From Firm-08 sp045546995 (GTDB lineage: Bacteria; Bacillota; Clostridia; Oscillospirales; QAKW01), in assembly GCA_045546995.1 (NCBI GenBank), contig JAZQDW010000056.1, forward strand, positions 13,721 to 77,720: 64,000 nucleotides of DNA, written 5' to 3'. The notes beneath the pieces were generated by a model, which had not been told where the DNA came from, did no database searches, and worked only from the letters and a program-made list of their open reading frames with translations. Within the stretch, counting starts at the first letter, position 1; each line of letters opens with the position of its first letter. Shown here in pieces: positions 7,139 to 15,296 of this stretch. Position numbers and translations under genes: made by a program.

Positions 7139-8884
7139 ATGAGTGTAAATCTTAAGATCAACGGAATTGATGTTACGGTTCCCAAGGGCACGACCATTTT
7201 GGAAGCTGCCAGAACCATCGGCGTCGAAATTCCCACCCTTTGTTATATGAAAGAGATCAATGCGATCGGCGCCTGCCGTATCTGTATGGTCGAAGTTAAA
7301 GGTGCCAAGGGCCCCGTGGCCGCTTGTGTTTATCCTGTAAACGAAGGTATGGAGGTATTTACCAATACTCCCGCCATCATTCAGTCCAGAAAAACAACGC
7401 TGGAACTGATCCTCTCCAATCATAACAGAAAGTGCTTGTCTTGCGTGCGCAGTGAAAACTGCGAACTGCAAAAGTTGTGTAAGGAATTCGGTGTTGACGA
7501 CTGCGGTCGTTTCGATGGCGATAAGACTCCTTCCACCATTGATGACAGCGCGGCTCATATGATCAGAGATAACAGCAAGTGTGTTCTGTGCCGCCGCTGT
7601 GTTGCTGTTTGTAAGCACAACCAGGGCGTAGACGTGATCGGCGCTGTTGAAAGAGGCTTTGCCACCAGCATCAATTGCGCTTTTGAGGACAACCTGGCTG
7701 ACAGCCCCTGTATCTCTTGCGGTCAGTGTATCGTTAACTGTCCCACCGGCGCTCTGTCTGAGAAAGACGACACCGCTAAGGTTTGGGATGCTCTGAAGGA
7801 TCCCGAAAAGACCGTCATCGTTCAGTTTGCTCCTGCCGTTCGCGCCGCCATCGGCGAAGAATTTGGTATGCCTATCGGCACCAATGCAGAAGGTAAAATG
7901 ATCACTGCGCTGAAGATGTTGGGCTTTGATAAGGTATTTGATACCAACTTCTCTGCAGACCTTACCATTATGGAAGAAGGAACCGAGTTTATCGATCGTG
8001 TTCAGAACGGCGGCAAACTGCCTCTGATTACTTCCTGTTCTCCCGGCTGGATCAAGTTCTGTGAGTATTATTATCCTGAGTTCATTGAGAATCTCTCCTC
8101 TTGTAAATCTCCTCAGCAGATGTTCGGTGCCGTAACCAAGACCTGGTATGCGGAAAAGAACGGTCTGGATCCCAAGAATATCGTTTGTGTCAGCGTAATG
8201 CCTTGCGTTGCCAAAAAGTTTGAGTTGGATAGAGACGATCAGGCTGCTGCCGGTGTTCCGGATGTTGATATTTCCATCACCACCAGAGAACTGGCCAGAA
8301 TGATCAAAGCTGCTTGTATCCATATGGAAAATTTGCCCGATACTCCCGCAGACAATCCGTTGGGCGAGTACACCGGCGCCGGCGTTATCTTTGGCGCTAC
8401 CGGCGGTGTTATGGAAGCGGCTCTGCGTACCGCTGTTGAGATTCTCACCGGCGAGGAAGCTCCTTCTTTGGATTTTGTGGACGTTCGCGGTCTGGAAGGC
8501 ATCAAGGAAGCTACCTACAATGTCAACGGTATGGATATCAACGTTTGCGTATGTTCCGGTACTGCCAATGCCGCCAAGGTTTTGGAGGCTGTTAAGAGCG
8601 GCGAGAAGAACTATCACTTTATCGAGGTAATGGGTTGCCCCGGCGGCTGTGTCAACGGTGGCGGTCAGCCCATCCAACCTGCCAGCGTTACCAACTTTAC
8701 CAACGTGCCCGCCCTGCGTGCCAAGGTATTGTATGATATTGATGCTGCTGCTCCCCGCAGAAAGAGTCACGAGAATCCTGCTGTCAAGGCCGTATACGAA
8801 GAGTATTTTGAAAAGCCCGGCAGCCATAAGGCACATAAGGCTTTGCATACATCCTATGTTGCCCGTAGCAAATACTCCAAATAA
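7139..8884 (+). CDS. hydA: [FeFe] hydrogenase catalytic subunit
   Basis: 581 residues in the standard multi-cluster order. The N-terminal plant-type [2Fe-2S] domain is marked by TLCYMKE and GACRICMVE. A His/Cys-ligated cluster follows (NHNRKCLSCVRSENC), then two [4Fe-4S] motifs (CVLCRRCVAVC, CISCGQCIVNC). H-cluster loops are intact: TSCSPGW, MPCVAKKFE and GCPGGCVNGGG. The C-terminal tail GSHKAHKALHTSYV is the fused small-subunit segment. It catalyses proton reduction to H2 in the cytoplasm as part of the complex encoded upstream. Maturases HydE, HydF and HydG are not in this window. The gene ends the operon and is followed by an intrinsic terminator. Confidence 0.97.
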   Translation: MSVNLKINGIDVTVPKGTTILEAARTIGVEIPTLCYMKEINAIGACRICMVEVKGAKGPVAACVYPVNEGMEVFTNTPAIIQSRKTTLELILSNHNRKCLSCVRSENCELQKLCKEFGVDDCGRFDGDKTPSTIDDSAAHMIRDNSKCVLCRRCVAVCKHNQGVDVIGAVERGFATSINCAFEDNLADSPCISCGQCIVNCPTGALSEKDDTAKVWDALKDPEKTVIVQFAPAVRAAIGEEFGMPIGTNAEGKMITALKMLGFDKVFDTNFSADLTIMEEGTEFIDRVQNGGKLPLITSCSPGWIKFCEYYYPEFIENLSSCKSPQQMFGAVTKTWYAEKNGLDPKNIVCVSVMPCVAKKFELDRDDQAAAGVPDVDISITTRELARMIKAACIHMENLPDTPADNPLGEYTGAGVIFGATGGVMEAALRTAVEILTGEEAPSLDFVDVRGLEGIKEATYNVNGMDINVCVCSGTANAAKVLEAVKSGEKNYHFIEVMGCPGGCVNGGGQPIQPASVTNFTNVPALRAKVLYDIDAAAPRRKSHENPAVKAVYEEYFEKPGSHKAHKALHTSYVARSKYSK

Positions 8885-8891
8885 GCAAACC

Positions 8892-8930
8892 AAAAAGGTG
8901 CTTATCCTAAGGGATAAGCACCTTTTTTAT
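8892..8930 (+). terminator. intrinsic terminator of the hydrogenase operon
   Basis: Inverted repeat GGTGCTTATCC/GGATAAGCACC (8897-8922) with a four-base loop is followed by six T residues. It lies eight bases after the hydA stop. Confidence 0.92.
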
Positions 8931-9108
8931 ATTTGGCTGAATCAGAGGTTAAAACGAGGGACAACTTTCGTGAAATACAGTGCAATAATTAAGTATTTAT
9001 CCGGTGTCTTTTCGAACATATCGATCAGGATTTATGCACAACGTTATGATCTCCGTTATCAAATATTGTCAAATGTTTTGACAGATTATTAACTTTTTTC
9101 CGTCTGCA
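8931..9108. other. intergenic stretch with a perfect palindrome
   Basis: Between the hydrogenase terminator and the ABC exporter promoter I see no credible gene. The only clear structure is the 17-bp palindrome TGTCAAA-TGT-TTTGACA at 9067-9083, which ends 25 bases before the -35 box of the ABC transporter promoter. It may be an operator for a regulator of the exporter. Confidence 0.45.
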
Positions 9109-9137
9109 TTGACTTGCATTGTGATTTGGGATATAAT
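9109..9137 (+). promoter_or_regulatory. sigma-A promoter of the ABC exporter
   Basis: TTGACT (9109-9114) and TATAAT (9132-9137) are separated by 17 bases. Transcription would start near 9144, about 50 bases before the ATG. Confidence 0.75.
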
Positions 9138-9192
9138 CCCAGTGTGAGAAATGTTTGTATTTGAATGCTTTTGAAAGAAGGAAAACATTAAA

Positions 9193-12100
9193 ATGTTAAG
9201 TTTGAAAAATATCACAAAGGATTATCAGGCGGGCACTACGGTGGTACAAGCGCTTAAGGGGGTTTCATTGGATTTCCGTAAAAGCGAGTTTGTTTCCATA
9301 CTCGGCCCATCCGGCTGCGGTAAGACCACGATGCTGAATATTATCGGCGGTCTGGATCAATATACCCAGGGCGATCTTGTTATCAATGGTCGATCCACCA
9401 AGGATTTTAGGGATCGTGATTGGGACGGATACCGCAACCATTCGGTTGGCTTTGTTTTTCAAAGTTATAATTTGATCCCGCATCAATCCGTGCTGCAAAA
9501 CGTCGAGCTGGCCCTCAGCCTGTCCGGCGTATCTAAAAGTGAACGGAGAAAACGTGCCAAAGCGGCGCTGGAGCGTGTGGGGCTCGGCGATCAGCTGAAG
9601 AAAAAGCCCAGTGAAATGTCCGGCGGACAGATGCAACGCGTTGCCATCGCACGCGCTATTGTAAACGATCCGGATATCATTTTGGCGGACGAGCCTACCG
9701 GCGCTCTGGACAGTGAGACCAGTATTCAGGTTATGGAGATCCTTAAGGAGATCTCGGCCGATCGTTTGGTCATTATGGTTACTCACAATCCTGATCTGGC
9801 TGAAAAATATTCTACCCGCATTGTTCGTATGCTGGACGGCGAGATCACCGATGACAGCGCTCCGTTGACGGAAGAGGAACTGCAAACAGACGTAGCAGAA
9901 ATGCCGGACAAAAAGAAGAGAAGACGGGAGAAAAAGCCGTCAATGTCTTTTGCCACTTCCTTTGGTCTGTCTTTGAAAAATTTGTTTACAAAAAAAGGCC
10001 GTACCATCCTGACCTCCTTTGCCGGGAGCATTGGTATCATCGGTATTGCGTTGATTTTCGCCGTGTCCAACGGTATGACGGCATATATTAATATGGTGCA
10101 GGAGGATACGCTTACTTCTTATCCCTTGACGATCGAGGCGACCACCGTAGATATTAGCACGCTGATGAAAACCTTTATGGGTGTGGCTGAAGAAACAGAA
10201 AACGGTCACGAGAATGATAAGGTCTATTCCCAGTCGGTAATGGTAGATATGATTACGGCACTTAATAATCAGGAGGATAAAGAAAACGACCTTCGTTCTT
10301 TCAAATCTTATATAGAAAGCCAGCTTGCCAATGAGAATAGTACCTCCGGTTTGAAGGAGGCGCTCAACGGCGTACAGTATACCTATGATTTCGATCTGCA
10401 GGTTTATACCAAAGATGAAAACGGGGACGTCGTTTTCTCCGATACGGAGGAATTGCTCAGTAAGGCGCTTGCTGAAAATCTGGGTCTGGATACGGCGGCG
10501 ATGATGAATGCCGGCGAAACCATGGGCTTTTCGATGGATTCATCGGCAATGGGTGGTATGATGGGCAGTCCCAAACTGTGGAACGAAATGCTGACGGGTA
10601 AGGACGGCTCAATGATCAGCCCGGTGCTGGAAAATCAGTATGACGTGGTGTATGGCTCTTGGCCCAATTCCAAGGAAGAGATTGTTCTGGTGCTCAACGA
10701 GCGTAACGAGCTGGATGATCTGACCCTCTATGCTTTGGGTCTGGAAACCAAGGCGGAGATTGATGCCGTATTTGATGCGGTTAAGAATAAAGAAGAATAT
10801 GAAACCAAGCAACGTACCTGGAGCTATAAGGAAATTTGCGACCTTGAGTTTCGTGTGGTACTGAATTCGGATTGTTTTACGTTGGATGAAAAAACGGGAT
10901 TGTATCAGGACCTGCGGGATACCGATTCCGGTTTGCGATATTTGTACGATAACGCTATGAAGTTGAAGGTCAGCGGCGTCATCCGTCCCAGCGAGGATGC
11001 ATCCTCTCATATGCTGACCGGCTCTATTGCCTACACCAAGGCGTTGACCGATCATTTGGTAGAAGAGGGAAAGAAGAAAGATTCAATCAGCGCTCAGCTG
11101 GAGAAAAAGGATAAGGATATCTTCAGCGGTCTGCCCTTCAAATCCACGACCGGCAGTCTTTCAGATACTGAAAAGGAAAAAGAGTTCAGAAAGTATATCG
11201 AAGATCTGACCCAGGCGGAAAAGGCGGACACTTACGTTAAAATTATGAGTATTCCTGCGCAGGAGCAGGTTGATGCCGCTGTTCAGCAAGCCAAGGATTC
11301 GATGGATCGCGAACAAATGGAAGAACAAATGGCTCAGGCAATGGGGCAGCAGGTCGGCATGAATACCGAAGAGATCCGTAAATATATTTCGGAGATGAGC
11401 GATGAAGATCTGAATAAACTCATTGAGCAGATGGTCACTGAACGGATCAAGGCGGAAATGGCGGCGCAGGTGCAGGCGCAAATGGCATCGCTGCCGGACG
11501 TTCAATTGGCCACGGCCTTGGAGCTTGCTATGGCTGACTACACTGTCCAACAATGTGCTCAGTATTATGATGAAGTACTCGAGTTTTCCGAAAGCACCTA
11601 TGAGGAAAATATGCGACAGTTGGGATACGTTGATCTGGACGAGCCTTCGACCATTAATTTGTATGCAGCCAGTTTCGAGGATAAGGACGTTATTGAAGAC
11701 GTAATCGCCAGCTATAACGATTCCGTTCCTGAACTTTCGCAAATTCACTATACCGATTACGTGGGCATTATGATGTCGTCTATCACAACGATCATCAACG
11801 CCATCTCTTACGTGCTGATTTCCTTCGTGGCCATTTCTTTGATCGTATCCTCCATTATGATTGGCGTTATCACGTTGATTTCGGTACAGGAACGTACTAA
11901 AGAGATTGGTATTTTGCGTGCCATCGGCGCATCCAAGAAAAACGTTTCCGGTATGTTTAATGCCGAAACGATGATTATCGGACTTGCGTCAGGCTTGTTA
12001 GGTGTTTTGATTACGTATTTGTTGTGTATTCCTATCAATGCGATCATTCAACACTTGACCGGTATCCCCAATCTTTCGGCACAATTGCCCATTGAGATTG

Positions 12101-12207
12101 CGGCTGTTTTGGTGGTGATCAGTGTTTTGCTGACCTTGCTTGCGGGTATCATTCCGTCCCGCTCTGCCGCTAAAAAGGATCCGGTTGTCGCTTTGCGCAC
12201 AGAATAA
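9193..12207 (+). CDS. MacB-like ABC transporter, ATPase and permease fused
   Basis: 1004 residues. Residues 1-230 are an ABC ATPase of the LolD/MacB type: Walker A GPSGCGKTT, signature MSGGQMQRVAIARA, Walker B ILADEPTGAL. After a basic linker (KKKRRREKKPSMS), one membrane segment near residue 280 leads to an extracellular region of about 550 residues. Three C-terminal membrane segments with an FtsX-type core (RTKEIGILRAIGASKKN) follow. Near residues 690-760 the outer region is rich in Met, Gln and Glu and probably coiled-coil. Such fusions export peptides or antimicrobials or act on the envelope by mechanotransmission. The gene stands alone with its own promoter and terminator, so the substrate is unknown. 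Confidence 0.85.
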   Translation: MLSLKNITKDYQAGTTVVQALKGVSLDFRKSEFVSILGPSGCGKTTMLNIIGGLDQYTQGDLVINGRSTKDFRDRDWDGYRNHSVGFVFQSYNLIPHQSVLQNVELALSLSGVSKSERRKRAKAALERVGLGDQLKKKPSEMSGGQMQRVAIARAIVNDPDIILADEPTGALDSETSIQVMEILKEISADRLVIMVTHNPDLAEKYSTRIVRMLDGEITDDSAPLTEEELQTDVAEMPDKKKRRREKKPSMSFATSFGLSLKNLFTKKGRTILTSFAGSIGIIGIALIFAVSNGMTAYINMVQEDTLTSYPLTIEATTVDISTLMKTFMGVAEETENGHENDKVYSQSVMVDMITALNNQEDKENDLRSFKSYIESQLANENSTSGLKEALNGVQYTYDFDLQVYTKDENGDVVFSDTEELLSKALAENLGLDTAAMMNAGETMGFSMDSSAMGGMMGSPKLWNEMLTGKDGSMISPVLENQYDVVYGSWPNSKEEIVLVLNERNELDDLTLYALGLETKAEIDAVFDAVKNKEEYETKQRTWSYKEICDLEFRVVLNSDCFTLDEKTGLYQDLRDTDSGLRYLYDNAMKLKVSGVIRPSEDASSHMLTGSIAYTKALTDHLVEEGKKKDSISAQLEKKDKDIFSGLPFKSTTGSLSDTEKEKEFRKYIEDLTQAEKADTYVKIMSIPAQEQVDAAVQQAKDSMDREQMEEQMAQAMGQQVGMNTEEIRKYISEMSDEDLNKLIEQMVTERIKAEMAAQVQAQMASLPDVQLATALELAMADYTVQQCAQYYDEVLEFSESTYEENMRQLGYVDLDEPSTINLYAASFEDKDVIEDVIASYNDSVPELSQIHYTDYVGIMMSSITTIINAISYVLISFVAISLIVSSIMIGVITLISVQERTKEIGILRAIGASKKNVSGMFNAETMIIGLASGLLGVLITYLLCIPINAIIQHLTGIPNLSAQLPIEIAAVLVVISVLLTLLAGIIPSRSAAKKDPVVALRTE

Positions 12208-12246
12208 AAAATGACCTATGAAGCTTTGCTTCATAGGTCATTTTTT
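12206..12246. terminator. bidirectional terminator between ABC exporter and amidase
   Basis: A near-perfect hairpin (ATGACCTATGAAGC paired with GCTTCATAGGTCAT) is flanked by A6 and T6. It serves the ABC gene on the plus strand and, as mirror image, the amidase gene on the minus strand, whose stop codon lies inside it. Confidence 0.92.
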
Positions 12247-13969
12247 AGTATCGCAGATAATAATCCAAAATGCCATCGGCGATGGCGCGTGCCAGCAATG
12301 ATTTGTGGCTGTAGATCCAGTTGGCATAGCGGCTGTAGTCGTGATATTCGACCTCGATCAAAACGTTTGCCATTTTTGGGAACAGGATCTCTGTGTACGG
12401 CCCTGCTGCATAACTGTTATTTTTGATTCCGTTATCTTTGGTCGGTGTCAATGCGGAAATATAGCTGCTTGTCATTTTGGCCAGTTGCTCGCTGCCGGGA
12501 TTGTTGGAATGATACACGATCGACCCCTGCCAATAACCATTATTTTGGGTGCCGCAGGCATTGGAATGAATTGCAACGTAAATATCGGCCTCCAATCGCT
12601 TGGCTTCAAAGGCACGGTCGACCAATTGCGTGTTTGTGTTGGCGGTATAAACCTGAAAACCCATTTCTTTTAACATGGGCGTTAGACGTGATGCAATGGC
12701 TTGCATCTGCGCTCCTTCATTGGTGTCGACACCGGTATAGGGGTTGTGCATTTGGCGGGAAGGGCTGAGATAGATCAGGGGTGGGGCAGTGATCAGATCG
12801 TTCAGTACGTACAATTTACTGTAGGCATTGTTCTTTTTGCCCTCATCTTGTCCCTCGTATGCCTTAACTGCGGTGCGATAAGCATCTTTTAATCGAGTGC
12901 GAAACACCTGGGGAACCGTGTCGATTTTTTGGATCAGCTTCCACGCTTTGGTGATCTGTCCGTACAGTATTTTGTCAATGTCAAAATCCATTCTGCGTGC
13001 GATCATTGCCATCATTTCTTCCCGAGTGATGCGGTGGGAAGGGTTGAGGTAGAGTTTGTTTCCGCGGGCGGAGCCATTGTAAAACTTGAAATAATTTACG
13101 GCAAGTGCCATATAAGGGCGTGCCCACGAGGCGATCGTTTTTTGATCGGCAAAGGAACTCAATTTCTTTTCGTAGGTACTTTTGTTTTTTTGATACAATG
13201 ATGTGGCGGAGCTCTGATTTCCGGTTTTTAACAAAAGGAGATTTACCATGATGACGGCTACTTCCTGACGGGAAACGTGCTTATCTCCGCGAAAATAATA
13301 TTTTCCGTTCTCTTTGTGGCCGCTTATGATGCCCAGAGTTGCCAGCGCATAGGCCGCCGGACGGGCCCATTGGATCGGCGTATCTTCAAATTTGACGGAA
13401 TCAGTCGAAAATTTGGCGCAATCAAGTCCTAAAAACCTGGCCGAAACGGTAGCAATCTCGTTGCGCGTCATAAAGGCGCGTGGGGTTGCATTACCGAATT
13501 GGTCGCCCAATATGATCCCCATACCTTCCTCGTTGCAATAATTGAGATAGGGTAACGACCAGACGGAAATATCGATCTCGTCCTTGTAGTCTGTTGGAGT
13601 GCGTGGGGAGATTAATTGCAGGGTATATTGTTGGGTATCATTGATTGTAACGTATAAATAGGTATATTTTTGTGTGAGATTTACACTTACTTTTTGACTA
13701 TCATTGAGTGAGACGGGCTGTTGCTTGCAAGGGGCGGCATAAATTCTGGCGCGTTTGCCGAATTGTTGCGTGATTTTTAATACGGCTGTGCTTGTGTTTT
13801 CCGGATAGGTAATCTTTAGGGTGTTGTTAGCCCTATCTACGGTAGTTTTGGCTCCCTCTGCCGTTACCGTAAAAGGAAAGACGGAGACGGCGAAAGAACT
13901 GAAACTACATGTGGAAAGCAACAAGCACAACAGCATAAGCAGAGTGATTGTACGTCGTGACTGTTTCAA
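12245..13969 (-). CDS. SLH-domain N-acetylmuramoyl-L-alanine amidase
   Basis: 574 residues with an N-terminal signal peptide (basic start, then LLMLLCLLLSTCSFSSFA). Two or three SLH modules occupy about residues 130-340; one is recognisable from TRNEIATVSARFL. The C-terminal 180 residues are an Amidase_3 zinc domain: zinc ligands look to be His in QMHNPYTG, Glu in TNEGAQMQ and His in VAIHSNACG, with the catalytic Glu in LIEVEYHDY. The usual DPGHGG around the first ligand is altered to SPSRQMHN. It would cleave the lactyl-peptide bond of peptidoglycan while anchored to the wall by SLH modules. It starts 23 bases after the chorismate-synthase-like gene and is probably co-transcribed with it. 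Confidence 0.85.
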   Translation of the reverse strand: MKQSRRTITLLMLLCLLLSTCSFSSFAVSVFPFTVTAEGAKTTVDRANNTLKITYPENTSTAVLKITQQFGKRARIYAAPCKQQPVSLNDSQKVSVNLTQKYTYLYVTINDTQQYTLQLISPRTPTDYKDEIDISVWSLPYLNYCNEEGMGIILGDQFGNATPRAFMTRNEIATVSARFLGLDCAKFSTDSVKFEDTPIQWARPAAYALATLGIISGHKENGKYYFRGDKHVSRQEVAVIMVNLLLLKTGNQSSATSLYQKNKSTYEKKLSSFADQKTIASWARPYMALAVNYFKFYNGSARGNKLYLNPSHRITREEMMAMIARRMDFDIDKILYGQITKAWKLIQKIDTVPQVFRTRLKDAYRTAVKAYEGQDEGKKNNAYSKLYVLNDLITAPPLIYLSPSRQMHNPYTGVDTNEGAQMQAIASRLTPMLKEMGFQVYTANTNTQLVDRAFEAKRLEADIYVAIHSNACGTQNNGYWQGSIVYHSNNPGSEQLAKMTSSYISALTPTKDNGIKNNSYAAGPYTEILFPKMANVLIEVEYHDYSRYANWIYSHKSLLARAIADGILDYYLRY

Positions 13970-13992
13970 TTAAAACTCCTTCATATTATATA

Positions 13993-15021
13993 TTATTTGG
14001 ACAAAACGTCGACAATGGTTACGGCGACCGCCGCGCGAACCAGCTTGCACATTTCTGTCATATCGCAGGTCTTGATGTTGGTAAAGGGTGGTAGGATTAT
14101 ATCCCGTTGCTCGCTTCGATGTACGGTGGATTGCTTTTGTCCGATGGCAGGGGAGGGAGCAAAGGTGACGCGGGTCAGCAAAGGCATGCCGTTGCTGATA
14201 CCTCCTTGCACGCCGCCGCAATGGTTGGTCTTGGTGGAGATCTGCCCTTTCAATGTATCAACGAAGGGAACGTCGTTGTAAGTGGCACCACTCATCAATC
14301 CACTGCTTGTCCCGGCACCGAATTCAACGGCGGTCACACGGGGCAGGGAAAACAGCATGGATGCCACCTGTCCGTTCAAACCTGCAAATACAGGATCGCC
14401 GAGTCCTGCGGGAAGCCCCAATACGGCACATTCGATCTGACCGCCGATGGTATCACCCGCATTTTCAATTTGGGCAATTTTCAGAGTCATCAACATCTCT
14501 TTGCGCTTGTCCAAAACGGGCAATGCTCCTTTGATGTTGCCAAACACCCGTTCCGGCTCGGCCACGTTTTCAAAGGATTCGTCTTGCACTTCGCCGATGC
14601 TGAAGATGTGCGAATACACACGGATCTGTTTGGTTTCCAGCAATTGCTCCGCCAGCGCTCCTGCAAACAGCAGGGGCGGGGCTGCCTGCTCGGCAAGATG
14701 TCCCTCGCCACGCAGCTCGGGATGAGAGGATGATTTTTTATATTCACCGATGTCGGCAAAACCGGGGCGCAACACCTGCGGAGTGATGGGCATATCGGTT
14801 TGCGGTGTCGAAACGGGCGGGAATATGGCAGTCAGAGGCGTGCCGGATGTTTTATCCTTGTGTACACCGCTTAATAATTTAAACGGACCAACGGTATCGC
14901 TGAGCGACTTAATGTCGATGGGCAGACCAACCGGCAGACCTTCGATTACAACGCCTACGCCGTTGCTTTGCGCATCGCCGAAAACGGAAAGGGTAAAATG
15001 CTTGCCGAAATGAGATGACAT
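13993..15021 (-). CDS. chorismate synthase-like protein lacking catalytic motifs
   Basis: 342 residues in one open frame; AroC proteins are usually 360-390. The scaffold is clear: VVIEGLPVGLPID, GGQIECAVLGLPAGLGDPV and NHCGGVQGGISNGMP match AroC closely. The catalytic parts do not. GESHG, with the first catalytic His, is replaced by GDAQSNG. RPGHAD, with the second His, reads RPGFAD. The Arg-rich segment between them is reduced to SDTVGPFK. The FMN/substrate loop is RGEGHLAEQAA, and the C-terminal RHDP is TNIKTCD. Strong GGAGG spacing supports the ATG at 15021. Chorismate synthesis by this protein seems unlikely. It may be a structural or regulatory paralogue, or a gene decaying without frameshifts. 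Confidence 0.75.
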   Translation of the reverse strand: MSSHFGKHFTLSVFGDAQSNGVGVVIEGLPVGLPIDIKSLSDTVGPFKLLSGVHKDKTSGTPLTAIFPPVSTPQTDMPITPQVLRPGFADIGEYKKSSSHPELRGEGHLAEQAAPPLLFAGALAEQLLETKQIRVYSHIFSIGEVQDESFENVAEPERVFGNIKGALPVLDKRKEMLMTLKIAQIENAGDTIGGQIECAVLGLPAGLGDPVFAGLNGQVASMLFSLPRVTAVEFGAGTSSGLMSGATYNDVPFVDTLKGQISTKTNHCGGVQGGISNGMPLLTRVTFAPSPAIGQKQSTVHRSEQRDIILPPFTNIKTCDMTEMCKLVRAAVAVTIVDVLSK

Positions 15022-15109
15022 ATTGTTTCCTCCAACTTAAAAATTACTTTACTATTTTATAACTAATCTTATAAAATGTCAAATCTCTTGATTTTTTTAA
15101 ATTTTGGTA

Positions 15110-15138
15110 TTGACTTGTGTGGAAAGGCGTGATAGAAT
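15110..15138 (+). promoter_or_regulatory. sigma-A promoter of rpoB-rpoC
   Basis: TTGACT (15110-15115) and TAGAAT (15133-15138) with a 17-base spacer. The resulting leader is about 150 bases long. I see no open frame in the leader. Confidence 0.7.
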
Positions 15139-15296
15139 ATTATACTGTATCATAATGGATTATAATGCCTTTGATATACCATTTTTGGTTTTTTAAGGGA
15201 ATTTGATTCATTAAAAAATGTGTTAGAAAATGCGTCGGAAAGGGGCTGACACACTCTTTTCGTCACGTTGTAAAAAGAAATGGAGTGAGCGTTTTT

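Noticed and set aside
7052..8893. 613-codon open frame antisense to hydA
   Set aside because: It is an antisense reflection of the biased codons of hydA; no recognisable domain or signal.
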